A stretch of 64,000 nt of DNA from Lachnoclostridium edouardi (GTDB taxonomy: Bacteria; Bacillota; Clostridia; Lachnospirales; Lachnospiraceae). Location: assembly GCF_900240245.1 (NCBI RefSeq), contig NZ_OESQ01000001.1, forward strand, positions 469,725 to 533,724, given 5' to 3'. Each line of letters starts with the position of its first letter. Within the stretch, counting starts at the first letter, position 1. Below are positions 1 to 9,800 of the stretch, piece by piece. The notes under the pieces were generated by a model. It made no database searches and had not been told where the DNA came from. It saw only the letters and a list, made by a program, of their open reading frames with translations. The translations under genes and the position numbers were made by a program.

Positions 1-722
1 ACTGCATCTACTAAAATCCCCGGCACCGTCACCTCTTTGGCCCCTAAGGCGCCTGACTTTACTATTTGTTTTACCTGGCAAATTACCTTTCCCCCAAAAC
101 GCTTTGCAGCCATCACTGCAGGCAGCACCTCTAAAACCATGGCTTCCTCTTCTGTTGTTATATTTCCGGCCTCATCAGCATAAGTTCCTCTGATAATTAA
201 TGTATCTATAGGAACCTCCTTATACTGCATATACTCTTCTCCGTCTACTGTAACAACAGATACAATATCCTCCTTATCCCTTGTTTTCTCATTCATTTTC
301 CCTCCTTCTATTCTAGGGTCCACAAATGTTCCAAGGCCGATTTTGCTTAACTTTCCAGGCTCTCTTAACGCCATGCTGTGAAACATATTTGCCATCTGTC
401 CCTGAGGCAGATTGTAGGCCTCCAACATGTTTTCAGATATCATTTTCATAAATGGGGGACAAAGCCCCCAATGTCCCCTGATTACTTTTGTAATCAACCC
501 CTCATGGGCCAGATGGGCGATGCCGTCTTTTCTGTCAGACTGGCCGCAGGTGTGAAATAATGTCAAGTTTTTGGGGGGTCCTGTTTCCAGAAACCTGTTT
601 TCCACAGCCTTTAAAATTGATTCGCTGGCTGACACAAGAGTCATCCCTATTGTGCACAAGGTGGTTCCATCTAAAATCATGGCAGCAGCTTCCTCTGCTG
701 AAACAAACTTAGGTTTTCTCAT
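1..722 (-). CDS. Family I acyl-CoA:carboxylate CoA-transferase, N-terminal part (runs off window)
   Basis: Read leftward from ATG at 722; 240 codons are visible and the frame is still open at the window edge. The protein resembles the Pct/YdiF type of family I CoA-transferase, which moves CoA between acyl-CoA and acetate or propionate in the cytoplasm. Seen: a conserved LPQGQM stretch near residues 105-110, GTFVDPRIEGG at 131-141 and IIRGTYADEAGNIT further on, all typical of this family's first domain. The catalytic Glu lies in the missing C-terminal half, so activity cannot be judged. AGGGAGGCGG sits just before the start. It is the third gene of an operon after an SDR reductase and a thiolase, with 16 bases to the thiolase's original stop, which fits acetoacetyl-CoA or short-chain acid metabolism. 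Confidence 0.85.
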   Translation of the reverse strand, partial: MRKPKFVSAEEAAAMILDGTTLCTIGMTLVSASESILKAVENRFLETGPPKNLTLFHTCGQSDRKDGIAHLAHEGLITKVIRGHWGLCPPFMKMISENMLEAYNLPQGQMANMFHSMALREPGKLSKIGLGTFVDPRIEGGKMNEKTRDKEDIVSVVTVDGEEYMQYKEVPIDTLIIRGTYADEAGNITTEEEAMVLEVLPAVMAAKRFGGKVICQVKQIVKSGALGAKEVTVPGILVDA

Positions 723-738
723 TTACCGCCTCCCTTTT

Positions 739-1923
739 CTATGAACAAAGCTGAAATAAAACTGCAATTCCCTGACCGCCTCCAATACACAAGGTCGCCG
801 TCCCGTATTTCACCTTTCTGCGCATCATTTCATTTATCAGTTTTATAGTAATAATGCAGCCTGTTGCTCCAATAGGATGTCACAGGGAAATGCCGCTTCC
901 GTTTACATTTACTATGTTTTCGTCTAAATCCAGCTCCCTCATACAGGCCACGGCCTGAGCCGCAAAGGCTTCGTTCAGCTCAATTAAACCGATTTCTTCT
1001 TTTTTCACCCCTGTTTTTTCCAGCAGCTTTTGGAAGGCAGGCACAGGGCCGATTCCCATAATAGACGGATCCACTCCTGCTACGGCTGCATCCACCAGCC
1101 TGACTAAAGGCTTAATTCCCAGCTCCTTTGCCTTAGATTCTTTCATCATTACTACTGCCGCTGCGGCGTCGTTAATTCCCGCCGCATTGCCTGCAGTAAC
1201 GCTTCCGTCCGCCTTAAACGCCGGGCGCAGCTTTGAAAGGCTTTCTTTTGTGGTTCCCGGGCGGATGTGCTCGTCCTGGTCAAAAATCACTGTTTCTTTT
1301 TTATTCAGCTTTATTTCTAAGGGCACAATTTCATCCTTAAATTTTTCCTCTTTCTGCGCCTTTTCCGCCCTCTGCTGGCTGATTGCCGCCCATCTGTCCT
1401 GCTCGTCCCTGGAAATGTTGTATTTTTCCGCTACATTTTCAGCTGTAATTCCCATGTGGTTTCTTGTAAACGGGTCTGACAAGGCTGTGATTAATCCGTC
1501 CTCCAGCTCTCCGTGGCCCATTCTGTACCCGGATCTGGCTTTTCTCAAATAATAGGGAATGTTGGTCATACTTTCGCAGCCGCCGGCCACAGCAATTTCG
1601 CACATCCCGTCTCTGATTTCCTGAGCCGCCGTTACAATGGCCTGAAGGCCGGAAGAGCAAAGTCTGTTGACTGTTAAAGCCGTAGCCTCATAAGGAATCC
1701 TCGCCTTAACAGAAGCCAATCTGGCTGCAAAAGCGTTTTCCGCAGCCTGCCCTACGCAGCCGTAAACTACTTCATCTATGGCCTTAGGACTTAACCCTGC
1801 TCTTTTCACTGCTTCTTTGATTGCCGCCCCGCCTAAATCTGAAGCTTCCATATTTTTTAATGACCCGCTGAATTTTCCTACTGCCGTTCTGCATCCTGAT
1901 ACAATTACAATACTTTCTCTCAT
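739..1923 (-). pseudogene. Acetyl-CoA C-acetyltransferase (thiolase) interrupted by an in-frame TGA
   Basis: A thiolase condenses two acetyl-CoA to acetoacetyl-CoA or does the reverse. The frame from 1923 runs 347 codons to a TGA at 880-882, then stays open and conserved to TAG at 739-741, giving a 394-residue reading typical of the family. Cys89 (nucleophile, RLCSSG) and NEAFA are before the stop. The TGA replaces the glycine of the GHPIGATG motif (GGA to TGA), so catalytic His349 and Cys379 (CIGGG) are in the lost part. The truncated 347-residue product should be inactive. Only one base explains the break, so a sequencing error or recent mutation is possible. UGA recoding is unlikely because UGA ends other genes here. 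It starts 11 bases after the SDR gene and shares its operon. Confidence 0.85.
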
Positions 1924-1934
1924 TTTTCTCCTCC

Positions 1935-2681
1935 TTATAAAACCATTCCGCCGCCTACTTTAAATACTCCCTGAGTAATATAGGAAGCCTCATCGGATGC
2001 CAGAAAAGCAATCATGTTTCCAATGTCCTCCGGAGTGCCTGCCCGGCCCATGGAAATCTTTCCCACCATAATCTCCCATGCCTTAGGCGGAACTCCTCTT
2101 GTCATTTCTGTATCAATAAATCCTGGAACAATGGCATTGCAGGTAATATTCTTTTTTCCGTTTTCCTTTGCAAAAGTTTTTGTCAAAGCCACAACTCCTG
2201 CTTTGGCCGCCGCGTAATTGGCCTGTCCTATATTTCCGTTTAAATAAGAAGCAGATGAAATATTAATAATTCTTCCATATTCTCTTTCTCTCATATACCC
2301 TGCGGCTGCTCTCATACAGTGAAATACTCCTGTCAGGTTTACTGCAATTACAGAGTTCCAATCCTCCAGAGACATTTTGTGAAACATTTTGTCCCTGTTG
2401 ATTCCTGCGTTATTTACTAAAATATCTAAGCTGCCTAATTCCTTTATGGCTGCGTCCACCAAATTTTGGGCGTCCTCATATTTAGAAACATCAGCTGGCA
2501 CGTAAATCCCTTTTCCTCCTGCTTCCTCTATTTGAGCCAGCCCATTTTTTGCGTTTTCCTCATTTACATCTGAAATTACTATGAAGGCGCCTTTTTCCGC
2601 CAGCTTTTTTGCTATTCCAAGACCGATTCCCCGTCCTGACCCAGTTACTGCCGCTACTTTTCCCTGTAAATATTGATCCAT
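1935..2681 (-). CDS. SDR-family 3-oxoacyl reductase (FabG/PhaB-like)
   Basis: A 248-residue classical short-chain dehydrogenase/reductase. Seen: nucleotide-binding TGSGRGIG at 13-20, NNAG at 90-93, catalytic Ser143, Tyr156 and Lys160 (YAAAK). The family reduces 3-oxoacyl-ACP or acetoacetyl-CoA with NAD(P)H. Being first in an operon with a thiolase and a CoA-transferase, a CoA-thioester substrate such as acetoacetyl-CoA is more likely than fatty-acid synthesis, but that is inference. The ATG at 2681 has AAAGGAGAG at good spacing. Two palindromes lie 45-75 bases upstream and could be an operator. Substrate could instead be another 3-oxo or 3-hydroxy compound. Confidence 0.85.
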   Translation of the reverse strand: MDQYLQGKVAAVTGSGRGIGLGIAKKLAEKGAFIVISDVNEENAKNGLAQIEEAGGKGIYVPADVSKYEDAQNLVDAAIKELGSLDILVNNAGINRDKMFHKMSLEDWNSVIAVNLTGVFHCMRAAAGYMREREYGRIINISSASYLNGNIGQANYAAAKAGVVALTKTFAKENGKKNITCNAIVPGFIDTEMTRGVPPKAWEIMVGKISMGRAGTPEDIGNMIAFLASDEASYITQGVFKVGGGMVL

Positions 2682-2972
2682 ACTTTCTCTCCTTTATGTG
2701 GATTTCATAAACATTTTGCAATATTTAAAAGTAATACTTTTTGAATCAGGCGCCTGTTTTATTTCTTTCTTTTATTCTATAAAAATAATACTATTTTACT
2801 TGTATTTCTTCAATATCTTCTAATAAATTCAATATCTTTCGTAAAATATAGTAAAAATTTACCAGGTATTTTTGTTTGTAATAGATATTTTCCGAGCAGA
2901 AACATAAGATGTTTATACAGTTTTTCCGTTCATATACATATGATGTTTACTTTTCAAAAGAAATTAAAGCAC
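2682..2972. other. AT-rich intergenic region before the SDR operon
   Basis: No gene is seen in this stretch between the pheT terminator and the SDR gene. It is strongly AT-rich and must hold the SDR operon promoter. It contains a near-identical 13-base direct repeat (CATAAGATGTTTA at 2903-2915 and CATATGATGTTTA at 2937-2949) with a 34-base period, of unknown meaning, plus the two palindromes listed separately. Confidence 0.5.
2727..2756 (-). promoter_or_regulatory. Candidate operator: two palindromes upstream of the SDR-thiolase-CoA-transferase operon
   Basis: AAAAGTA-A-TACTTTT (2727-2741) is a perfect 7-base inverted repeat with one central base, and CAGGCGCCTG (2747-2756) is a perfect 10-base palindrome. 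They lie about 46 to 75 bases before the SDR start codon, where a repressor would act. No regulator gene is adjacent, so the partner is unknown. Confidence 0.35.
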
Positions 2973-3000
2973 AAAAAAGAGAGCCATAAAATGAGCTCTC
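2973..3000 (-). terminator. Rho-independent terminator of pheST
   Basis: On the minus strand GAGAGC (2995-3000 complement) pairs with GCTCTC (2979-2984 complement) around a 10-base loop and is followed by six T. It lies about 50 bases after the pheT stop. Confidence 0.75.
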
Positions 3001-3050
3001 CGGCTTTTTTCATTTTATAACCCTCTTTTTTTTATTTTTAAATTTTCTTA

Positions 3051-5471
3051 TTAACCTCTTAATTCAATTCCCATTTCTTTTAATCCGTGAAGAATTTTCT
3101 CCATAACAGAGCTTACTTCTTTATCCTCCAATGTATGATCCTTTGCTCTGAAGGTAATAGAATATGCTACTGACTTGTAGCCCTCCTGAATCTGAGAACC
3201 CTGGTAAATATCGAAAAGCTCATATCCTTCCAGATTCTTTCCGCCTCTCTGCACAATCATATCCTCGATTTGTCCCACCATAATAGTTGTTGGAACTACC
3301 ATACTAATATCTCTTGTTACTGCAGGATATTTTGCAATTCCAGTATACTTTCTGTCAAATGTAACAAAGGAATCTACATTAGGCATATCTAATACTGCCA
3401 CATATGCTTTTTCACCGATTTTATAATTATCAGCTACGTCCGGATGGATTTCTCCCATGTAACCTACTGTTACGCCGTCATATACAATTTCTGCTTTTCT
3501 GCCTGGATGCAGATATGGATGGCCGCATTCCGGGTTATAATGAGGTCTTTTGTGCATTCCCGCCTTGTCAAAGAATTCCTCCACAACCCCTTTCATTGTA
3601 AAGAAATCTCCTGCTCCGTACATTCCCAGAACAAACTGCATACGTTCCTCAGGAAGCTCTGTTAAAGGCAGAGCCTTTGGCAGATATACATTTGCCAGCT
3701 CATATAAACGCACGTCCTTGTTTCTTCTGTTGTAGTTAGTGGACAGAGAATTTAACATTCCATTTAAAGGAAGAGTTCTCATTACGCTGAAATCTTCTCC
3801 TAAAGGATTCATAATGGTTACTGTCTGGCGCAGTCTGCTGTCCTCCGGAATCAGCAGCTTGTCAAATACCTTTGGACTTTCAAAGGAATATGTCATACTT
3901 TGGCTGAAGCCGCAAAACTCGGCAATCTCTCCTGCCAGCTCTTCAATTCTCAGCTTTTCAGACAGTTTTCCTGTAGTAGCTTCACCTGAAGGCAATGTAG
4001 TAGGAATATTGTCATAGCCATAAAATCTGGCTACTTCCTCCGCCAAATCTGCCAGACGGTACAAATCCTGGCGGAATGTAGGGGCAATTACCTCTTTTGT
4101 CTCAGAATCATATTTTAAATCAATTTTTTCAAAGTATTTCAGCATATCTTCTTCTGCAATGCAAGTTCCTAAAAGCTGATTAATCTTCTCTCCATCAAAA
4201 GGTACTCTTACTTCTTTTCTCACTTCTGGATAAACGTCCACAGTTCCGCCTACTACTTCTCCTGCGCCCAGCTCTTCAATCAGCTGGCAGGCCCGGTCAA
4301 TAGCCGCCTTGGCGTTGTTTGGGTCCAGGCCTTTTTCAAATTTTCCTGATGCATCTGTGCGCAGACCGATTTTTTTAGCGGACAGACGGATATTTGTTCC
4401 GTCAAAGCAAGCTGCTTCAAATACCATAGTCTTTACATCATCAGTAATTTTTGAATTTTCACCGCCCATAATACCTGCGATGCCTACTTCCTTTTCCCCG
4501 TCGTTAATCATAAGAACAGTGCTGTCCAGTTTTCTTTCCTGGCCGTCTAAGGTCTGGAATACATCTCCGTCCTTAGCGCATTTTACTACAATTTTATGGC
4601 CTCCGATTAAATCATAATCGTAAGCGTGCATAGGCTGTCCGTACTCTTCCATAACATAATTGGTAATATCTACAATATTATTAATTGGGCGGATGCCGCT
4701 GGCAGCCAGTCTCCTTTGCATCCACTGGGGAGAAGGAGCAATGTGAATATTTTTTACCATTCTGGCGCAGTATCTGGGGCACAGCTTTGAATCTTCCACT
4801 TCCACTGTCAGATAATCATGGATATCCTGGCTGTTTCCTGTTTCTTTTACAACTGGAGGGCAAAATTCTTTTCTGAAGGTAGCCGCCGCCTCTCTTGCCA
4901 CTCCCAGCACGCTGTAGCAGTCTACACGGTTGGAGGTGATTTCATATTCAAAAACCACATCTCTCAGTCCCAGAACCTCCACTGCATCCGCCCCTACTAA
5001 AGTGTCCTCTGGCAGAATATAAATTCCTGACTCTGGAGCGTCCGGATACATATTTCTGTCAGAACCCAGCTCTTCAATAGAACACATCATGCCGCAGGAT
5101 TCTATTCCTCTTAATTTGCCTTTTTTTATTTTAATTCCGTCTTCTGGAAGAGGGCCGCCGTCGTGACCGCCTGCCACCTTTCCTCCGTCTAAAACTACGG
5201 GAACCTTATCTCCCTCTTTTACATTAGGAGCCCCTGTAACAATCTGAATTGTTTCATTTCCCACATCCACCTGGCAGATAATCAGCTTATCTGCATCCGG
5301 ATGGCGCTCTATTTTCAAAATCTGTCCTACTACAATCTTCTCCAGGTTTTTATCCAGGCGCTCATATCCTTCTACCTTTGTGCCTGTTAAAGTCATAGCG
5401 TCTGTATATTCCTGGGCTGTTACGTCCAGATCAGGTACATATGCCTTAATCCATGATAATGCTGTATTCAT
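3051..5471 (-). CDS. pheT: Phenylalanine--tRNA ligase beta subunit
   Basis: An 806-residue protein of normal PheT length. It is the large subunit of the alpha2-beta2 enzyme that charges tRNA-Phe. Domains in order: N-terminal OB-fold tRNA-binding domain (about 40-150, VGQILKIERHPDADKL), B3/B4 editing domain (about 210-385), B5 domain (about 405-475), catalytic-like core, and C-terminal ferredoxin-fold anticodon-binding domain (about 710-806, beginning near KYPAVTRDIS). It follows pheS with a 54-base gap in one operon controlled by the T-box leader upstream of pheS. Nothing looks odd in the gene. Confidence 0.97.
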   Translation of the reverse strand: MNTALSWIKAYVPDLDVTAQEYTDAMTLTGTKVEGYERLDKNLEKIVVGQILKIERHPDADKLIICQVDVGNETIQIVTGAPNVKEGDKVPVVLDGGKVAGGHDGGPLPEDGIKIKKGKLRGIESCGMMCSIEELGSDRNMYPDAPESGIYILPEDTLVGADAVEVLGLRDVVFEYEITSNRVDCYSVLGVAREAAATFRKEFCPPVVKETGNSQDIHDYLTVEVEDSKLCPRYCARMVKNIHIAPSPQWMQRRLAASGIRPINNIVDITNYVMEEYGQPMHAYDYDLIGGHKIVVKCAKDGDVFQTLDGQERKLDSTVLMINDGEKEVGIAGIMGGENSKITDDVKTMVFEAACFDGTNIRLSAKKIGLRTDASGKFEKGLDPNNAKAAIDRACQLIEELGAGEVVGGTVDVYPEVRKEVRVPFDGEKINQLLGTCIAEEDMLKYFEKIDLKYDSETKEVIAPTFRQDLYRLADLAEEVARFYGYDNIPTTLPSGEATTGKLSEKLRIEELAGEIAEFCGFSQSMTYSFESPKVFDKLLIPEDSRLRQTVTIMNPLGEDFSVMRTLPLNGMLNSLSTNYNRRNKDVRLYELANVYLPKALPLTELPEERMQFVLGMYGAGDFFTMKGVVEEFFDKAGMHKRPHYNPECGHPYLHPGRKAEIVYDGVTVGYMGEIHPDVADNYKIGEKAYVAVLDMPNVDSFVTFDRKYTGIAKYPAVTRDISMVVPTTIMVGQIEDMIVQRGGKNLEGYELFDIYQGSQIQEGYKSVAYSITFRAKDHTLEDKEVSSVMEKILHGLKEMGIELRG

Positions 5472-5525
5472 GTTTCATTCTCCTTTTTCTTTGTTTGCCC
5501 ATTACTTTTTACTTATTAAAGCTTA

Positions 5526-6545
5526 TTAAAACTGTTTCAGGAAACGAATGTCGTTTTCATAAAGCAGACGCATATCGTCTATTTCATATTTCAGCAGCGC
5601 AATACGCTCAAGGCCTACGCCGAAAGCAAATCCTGAATACTCTTCCGGATCAATGTTGCACATTTCCAGAACGTGAGGATGTACCATTCCGCAGCCTAAA
5701 ATCTCAATCCAGCCGGAGCCTTTGCAGAAACGGCAGCCCTTTCCGCCGCACTTAAAGCAGGTTACGTCCACCTCAGCGCTGGGCTCAGTAAACGGGAAAT
5801 GGTGAGGGCGGAACTTTACTTTTGTCTCCGGCCCAAACAGCTCCCTTGCAAATTCTGCTAATGTTCCCTTTAAATCTGCAAAAGTAATATTTTTGTCAAT
5901 AACAAGTCCCTCAATCTGATGGAAGGAAGGAGAATGTGTTGCGTCCACCTCGTCAGAACGGAATACACGTCCCGGGGCGATCATACGGATAGGCAGCTTT
6001 CCCTGTTCCATAACACGTACCTGCACTGGAGAAGTCTGGGTTCTCAGCACAATATCTTTATTTACATAAAATGTGTCCTGCTCGTCCTTTGCCGGGTGAT
6101 TTGCAGGAATATTCAGTTTTTCAAAGTTGTAAAGGTCATACTCCACCTCAGGGCCCTCCACTACTTCATAGCCCATTCCCACGAAAATTCTTTCTACTTC
6201 TTTTAATGCGATTGTATTAGGATGGCTGTGGCCTACATGGTTTTTCTCTGCAGGAAGAGTCACGTCAATAACTTCCTTTTTCATCTGCTCTTCTCTGGCT
6301 TTTCTGGCCAAAACAGTTTTCTTTTCCTCCAGCATAGACTCAATGATTTCTCTGGCCTCATTTACCATCTGGCCTACCTTTGGTCTGTCCTCAGGAGCAA
6401 CGTCCTTCATACTTTTCAATACTGTTGTCAGCTGGCCTTTTTTTCCCAGATATGCAACGCGGATGTCATTGAGGCCTTCTAAAGCTGCGGAAGCTTCAAT
6501 CTGCTTCAAGGCTTCTTCCTTAATTTTTTCTAACTGCTCTTTCAT
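5526..6545 (-). CDS. pheS: Phenylalanine--tRNA ligase alpha subunit
   Basis: A 339-residue catalytic subunit of PheRS, a class II synthetase. The start at 6545 (MKEQLEK) is chosen because AAAGGAGAT lies at the right distance and the family begins here; the longer open frame from 6602 runs through the T-box terminator and is not coding. Seen: an N-terminal coiled coil (about 1-85) that binds tRNA, the FHQIEG stretch of motif 2 and the GFAFGVGLERIA motif 3 near the C-terminus. Forms the alpha2-beta2 complex with PheT encoded next. Confidence 0.97.
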   Translation of the reverse strand: MKEQLEKIKEEALKQIEASAALEGLNDIRVAYLGKKGQLTTVLKSMKDVAPEDRPKVGQMVNEAREIIESMLEEKKTVLARKAREEQMKKEVIDVTLPAEKNHVGHSHPNTIALKEVERIFVGMGYEVVEGPEVEYDLYNFEKLNIPANHPAKDEQDTFYVNKDIVLRTQTSPVQVRVMEQGKLPIRMIAPGRVFRSDEVDATHSPSFHQIEGLVIDKNITFADLKGTLAEFARELFGPETKVKFRPHHFPFTEPSAEVDVTCFKCGGKGCRFCKGSGWIEILGCGMVHPHVLEMCNIDPEEYSGFAFGVGLERIALLKYEIDDMRLLYENDIRFLKQF

Positions 6546-6573
6546 AATGATCTCCTTTACTTTTTCTTTGGGC

Positions 6574-6617
6574 GAAAAAAAGAAAACCTCGTTCCTTCGC
6601 AAAACGAAGGGACGAGG
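6574..6617 (-). terminator. T-box attenuator terminator before pheS
   Basis: A 13-base stem (6587-6599 with 6605-6617, TTTTG loop on the RNA strand) with a following T-rich run on the minus strand (complement of 6574-6586). It is the terminator arm of the pheS T-box; the antiterminator would use the T-box sequence just before it. Confidence 0.9.
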
Positions 6618-6853
6618 TTAAATCGCGGTACCACCCTAATTCCTGCCTGTTACGGCAGACACTTTATACTTAACGCGTATTACGTCACAGCTTACTGACA
6701 GTCTGTAAAACAATCCTGCTTCAGCCATGCAGCTCCGGCGGGAACTTGGGAACACTTATCTGAACTTGGAAAGGCTTTCAGCCGGTGACCCTTCCTCTCT
6801 GAAAGAAAATAAGCTCTTACTTAACGCCATCATTGCTTTTCTTTATAAATCTA
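6574..6853 (-). ncRNA. T-box riboswitch leader (probably Phe-specific)
   Basis: The leader on the minus strand contains the T-box core GGGTGGTACCGCG (complement of 6624-6636), which pairs with the free CCA end of uncharged tRNA, followed at once by the terminator. Further upstream lies a long Stem I region with AGAGAG and paired arms GGGTCACCGGC and GCCGGAG. Several UUC triplets occur in the presumed specifier region, consistent with tRNA-Phe, but I could not fix the specifier loop exactly. Expected behaviour: uncharged tRNA-Phe stabilises the antiterminator and switches on pheST. Confidence 0.92.
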
Positions 6854-6859
6854 TGTCAT

Positions 6860-6888
6860 ATTCTAACTATGTTTTTTACAAATGTCAA
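6860..6888 (-). promoter_or_regulatory. Promoter of the pheST T-box transcript
   Basis: On the minus strand, TTGACA (complement of 6883-6888), 17-base spacer, TAGAAT (complement of 6860-6865). The TGA stop of the upstream surface-protein gene (6885-6887) lies inside the -35 hexamer. Confidence 0.8.
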
Positions 6889-9800
6889 GAGCTTTTTCCC
6901 AAGAAGCTGCTTTGGAATTTTTCATCCCAGGCCTTTCCGGCAGGCGGGACTAAATAATTGCGCTCAATGAAGTTATGGAGCATGGCCCCGGCTTCTGCCC
7001 GGGTGGCAGTTTTCTGGGGGGTGAGGGCGCCGTTTTCGCAGCCTTTCATCAATCTGCTCCCAACGGCCCACTTAACCGCCTCCACCGCCCAATCCGACAC
7101 GCTCCCGGCATCGGTAAAGCCGGAAAGATCTCTTGTGGCGGTGAGATCGTACCCTTTATAGCCTGCATAGTTGTAAAACATCACCGCAAGCTGCTCACAG
7201 GTCACTGGATCTTCTGGGTGGTAAGTGTTATCCCCATAGCCTGCCGCAATGCCCTTTTGGCTGGCCCAGAGCACTGCATCATAGTACCACTCTGTACCTG
7301 GGCCGTAGGCCACGTCGGTGAATGGGCTGTCCCCGGTCACTTCCGGGCTTCCGTCTATATGGTAGAGGAGCACGGCGATCTGGGCGCGGGTGATAACAGC
7401 ATAAAACTTAAAGGCGGCATCGCTTGTTTCTGAATTTCCCTTTGCAAACACAACCTCAATGGTATGCTGCGCCTCCACGTTCTCAAAGGTGTAGCTGCTT
7501 ACCGCGCCTACACTCTGGCCGTCCACCAGCACATCAAAAATATAGTAGCCGCCATCCGGGGTAATGGTAAAGGTCTTGTCCCGGCCCTCCCGGACGCCGA
7601 CACTATAGGACGGGGAGATGGAGCCGCCTGCCCCTGCGGTAGCGGTTATGGTATATTCCGTGCAGCTGGAACCACCGCCTCCACCCCCACCGCTGTTTTT
7701 CGTCCATTGTGCATAGACGGTCACGCTTGCGGAAAAGACAGTATCAAGGGTGATCTTATCGCCGCCTGTTTTTGCGGTGTACCAGCCGTTAAAGGAATAC
7801 CCGCTTTGCGTGGAAGTCGGCAGGCTTGTCAACTTCTTGCCTGTGGTGGTCTGCTCCGCCGGGCTTGTGCCGCCGTTCCCGTCAAAGGTGATCGTGTATT
7901 CCGTGGGCGGTGTAGGGTTGTCCTTTTCAAAAATTGCCTTGACGGTCACATTTTCGGCGAGCATGGTAAACTTGTTGTTGGTGATCGTCACGTTGCCGGA
8001 AACCACTTGCCATTCCTTAAACTTGTAGCCGCTGCTTGGTGTGGCGGTCAGGGTGACGGTGCTGCCTTCCTGCGCCCACTCAGTGGATGCAGTGACCGTG
8101 CCACCGGTGGGAGTTTCTACCGTCACACGATGAACATTACCCGGAAATGTGCCATTCCCGCGGAGGATACCATTGTTGGTTAACGTGCCGTTATTCTGAA
8201 TGGTGCCGTTGTTCTCGATGGTGCCGTTATTCTCGATGGTGCCGTTATTCTCGATTGTCCCCCTATTGGTAATAGTGCCATTGTTGGTGAGTGTCACGCC
8301 GAAATTGATCGTAAGGGTGGAACCCTCGCCGATGGTCAATGTACTACCGGATGGTATTTCTGTATCCTGCGTGATAGCAGTATGGGGGGACTAACGGAAA
8401 AGGTATTTTTGTCATAAGTTATGCTCTCAAAAATGATGCCCTTCCAACTATCTCTCCCGGTGGTATCGCTAATCGCCTCTCCTCCTCCGTTCGTATCCTT
8501 GCCGCCAGCCGCAAAGATGATTGCGTCGCCGTTTGCGGTAAAAGTGCTGGTATCGCTGCCAGAACATCTAATCCCATCGCCAATACCTGCGCTGTAGTAG
8601 GTGGCGGCGTTATCACCAGTACCAATCGTGACGGAAGCGCCTTGGGCACTCACTGTGCCGCCACTAATGGTGATGGTGCCGCCTGCGCCGCTCCGCCCGC
8701 CGCCGTTGCCTGCGCCGATGTCGCTTCCGCCGCTGCCAATGCCCGCGCCGTAGTACCCGCCGATTGCGGTCAGGCTACCGGTTTCATCGCCTGTGATAGT
8801 CAGCGTCGTGCCATCTGGCACCTGCAATCCTGCACAATACGTGCCGCTTTTCAAGACATTCGTTCCACTAAAGGTCAGGTTGACCTTTGCGTTGTCTTCC
8901 AATTTAAAGGCACAGCTGTCGTTGTCGCTGACCTGTATATTCACATCTTGCAGGGTGATGTTGTGGGTGCCGCCTTCCACGGTGATAGTATTGTTCGTTG
9001 TCTGTCCGTTTCCAGTGATTTTGTGGCTGGAGCAGTTATCCCCACAGCTATCATCAATCGTTACAGGCTTATCGTTGATGTTATATTCTTCATTTGCCAG
9101 CGTATTCATCATGCCGTTGAACACGTCAAACAAACTATCGAAAATCTCCGCTCCAATAACTTCCTCTTTCTGCTCCTCCGTCAGGGCGTTGTAAGCTTCA
9201 TAAGCCGCCTGCAATTTCTCATAAACCTCCTGCTGTTCCTCCAGGCTCATAACGGCCAGCTCATCCGCCGTGGGGAGCCCATCAATCAGCTTTTTCACGT
9301 CCCCGGCGGAAAGCTGCACTGCATTAGAGGGAGTAGCCGTTTCCGGCTTGACTCCTTTACACAAAGCCAGGTCTTCCTCCTCTATTATGCCGCACACAGG
9401 GCAGTCCACATTTACATTATCCTCCCAGCAGGGCTCTGTGCAGATACACTCATCCCCGTCCTGCTTAACTTCCTCCCCCGGCTTCTGGGCACTTTGTCCA
9501 GAAGCGGAGCCGCTATCCTGTGGATCACAAATCTGGCACACATATTTGCAGGGCGTCCCTTTTGTGGCGGGAGCATAGCCGCAACCGTCATCGTGCTCAT
9601 GCCGGCAGTCCAATTTTTTGTCACGCACCCGCTGTCCTCGTCGCAGATGTGAGGGCAGTTTTCCGGCTCCCGCTTCTCTGCATTGGAGGGGGTGGCGTCG
9701 TCCTCTGATACGCTGTCCTGCAGGTAGCAATCCTGGTCATGCTTATGGATGCAGTTAATCACTTCCCTATAGCAATCGTCTGTATGTTCATAGGTGCAGG

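Noticed and set aside
880..882. UGA read as glycine or selenocysteine in the thiolase
   Set aside because: Other genes end in UGA normally, thiolases carry no selenocysteine here, and no recoding element was seen.
7464..8183. 239-codon open frame on plus within the surface-protein gene
   Set aside because: Same reason: shadow of a GC-rich gene with known domains on the other strand.
8642..9652. 336-codon open frame on plus, antisense to the surface-protein gene
   Set aside because: Composition follows from reading the GC-rich repeat gene backwards; no recognisable domain or ribosome site, and the minus-strand protein has clear domains.
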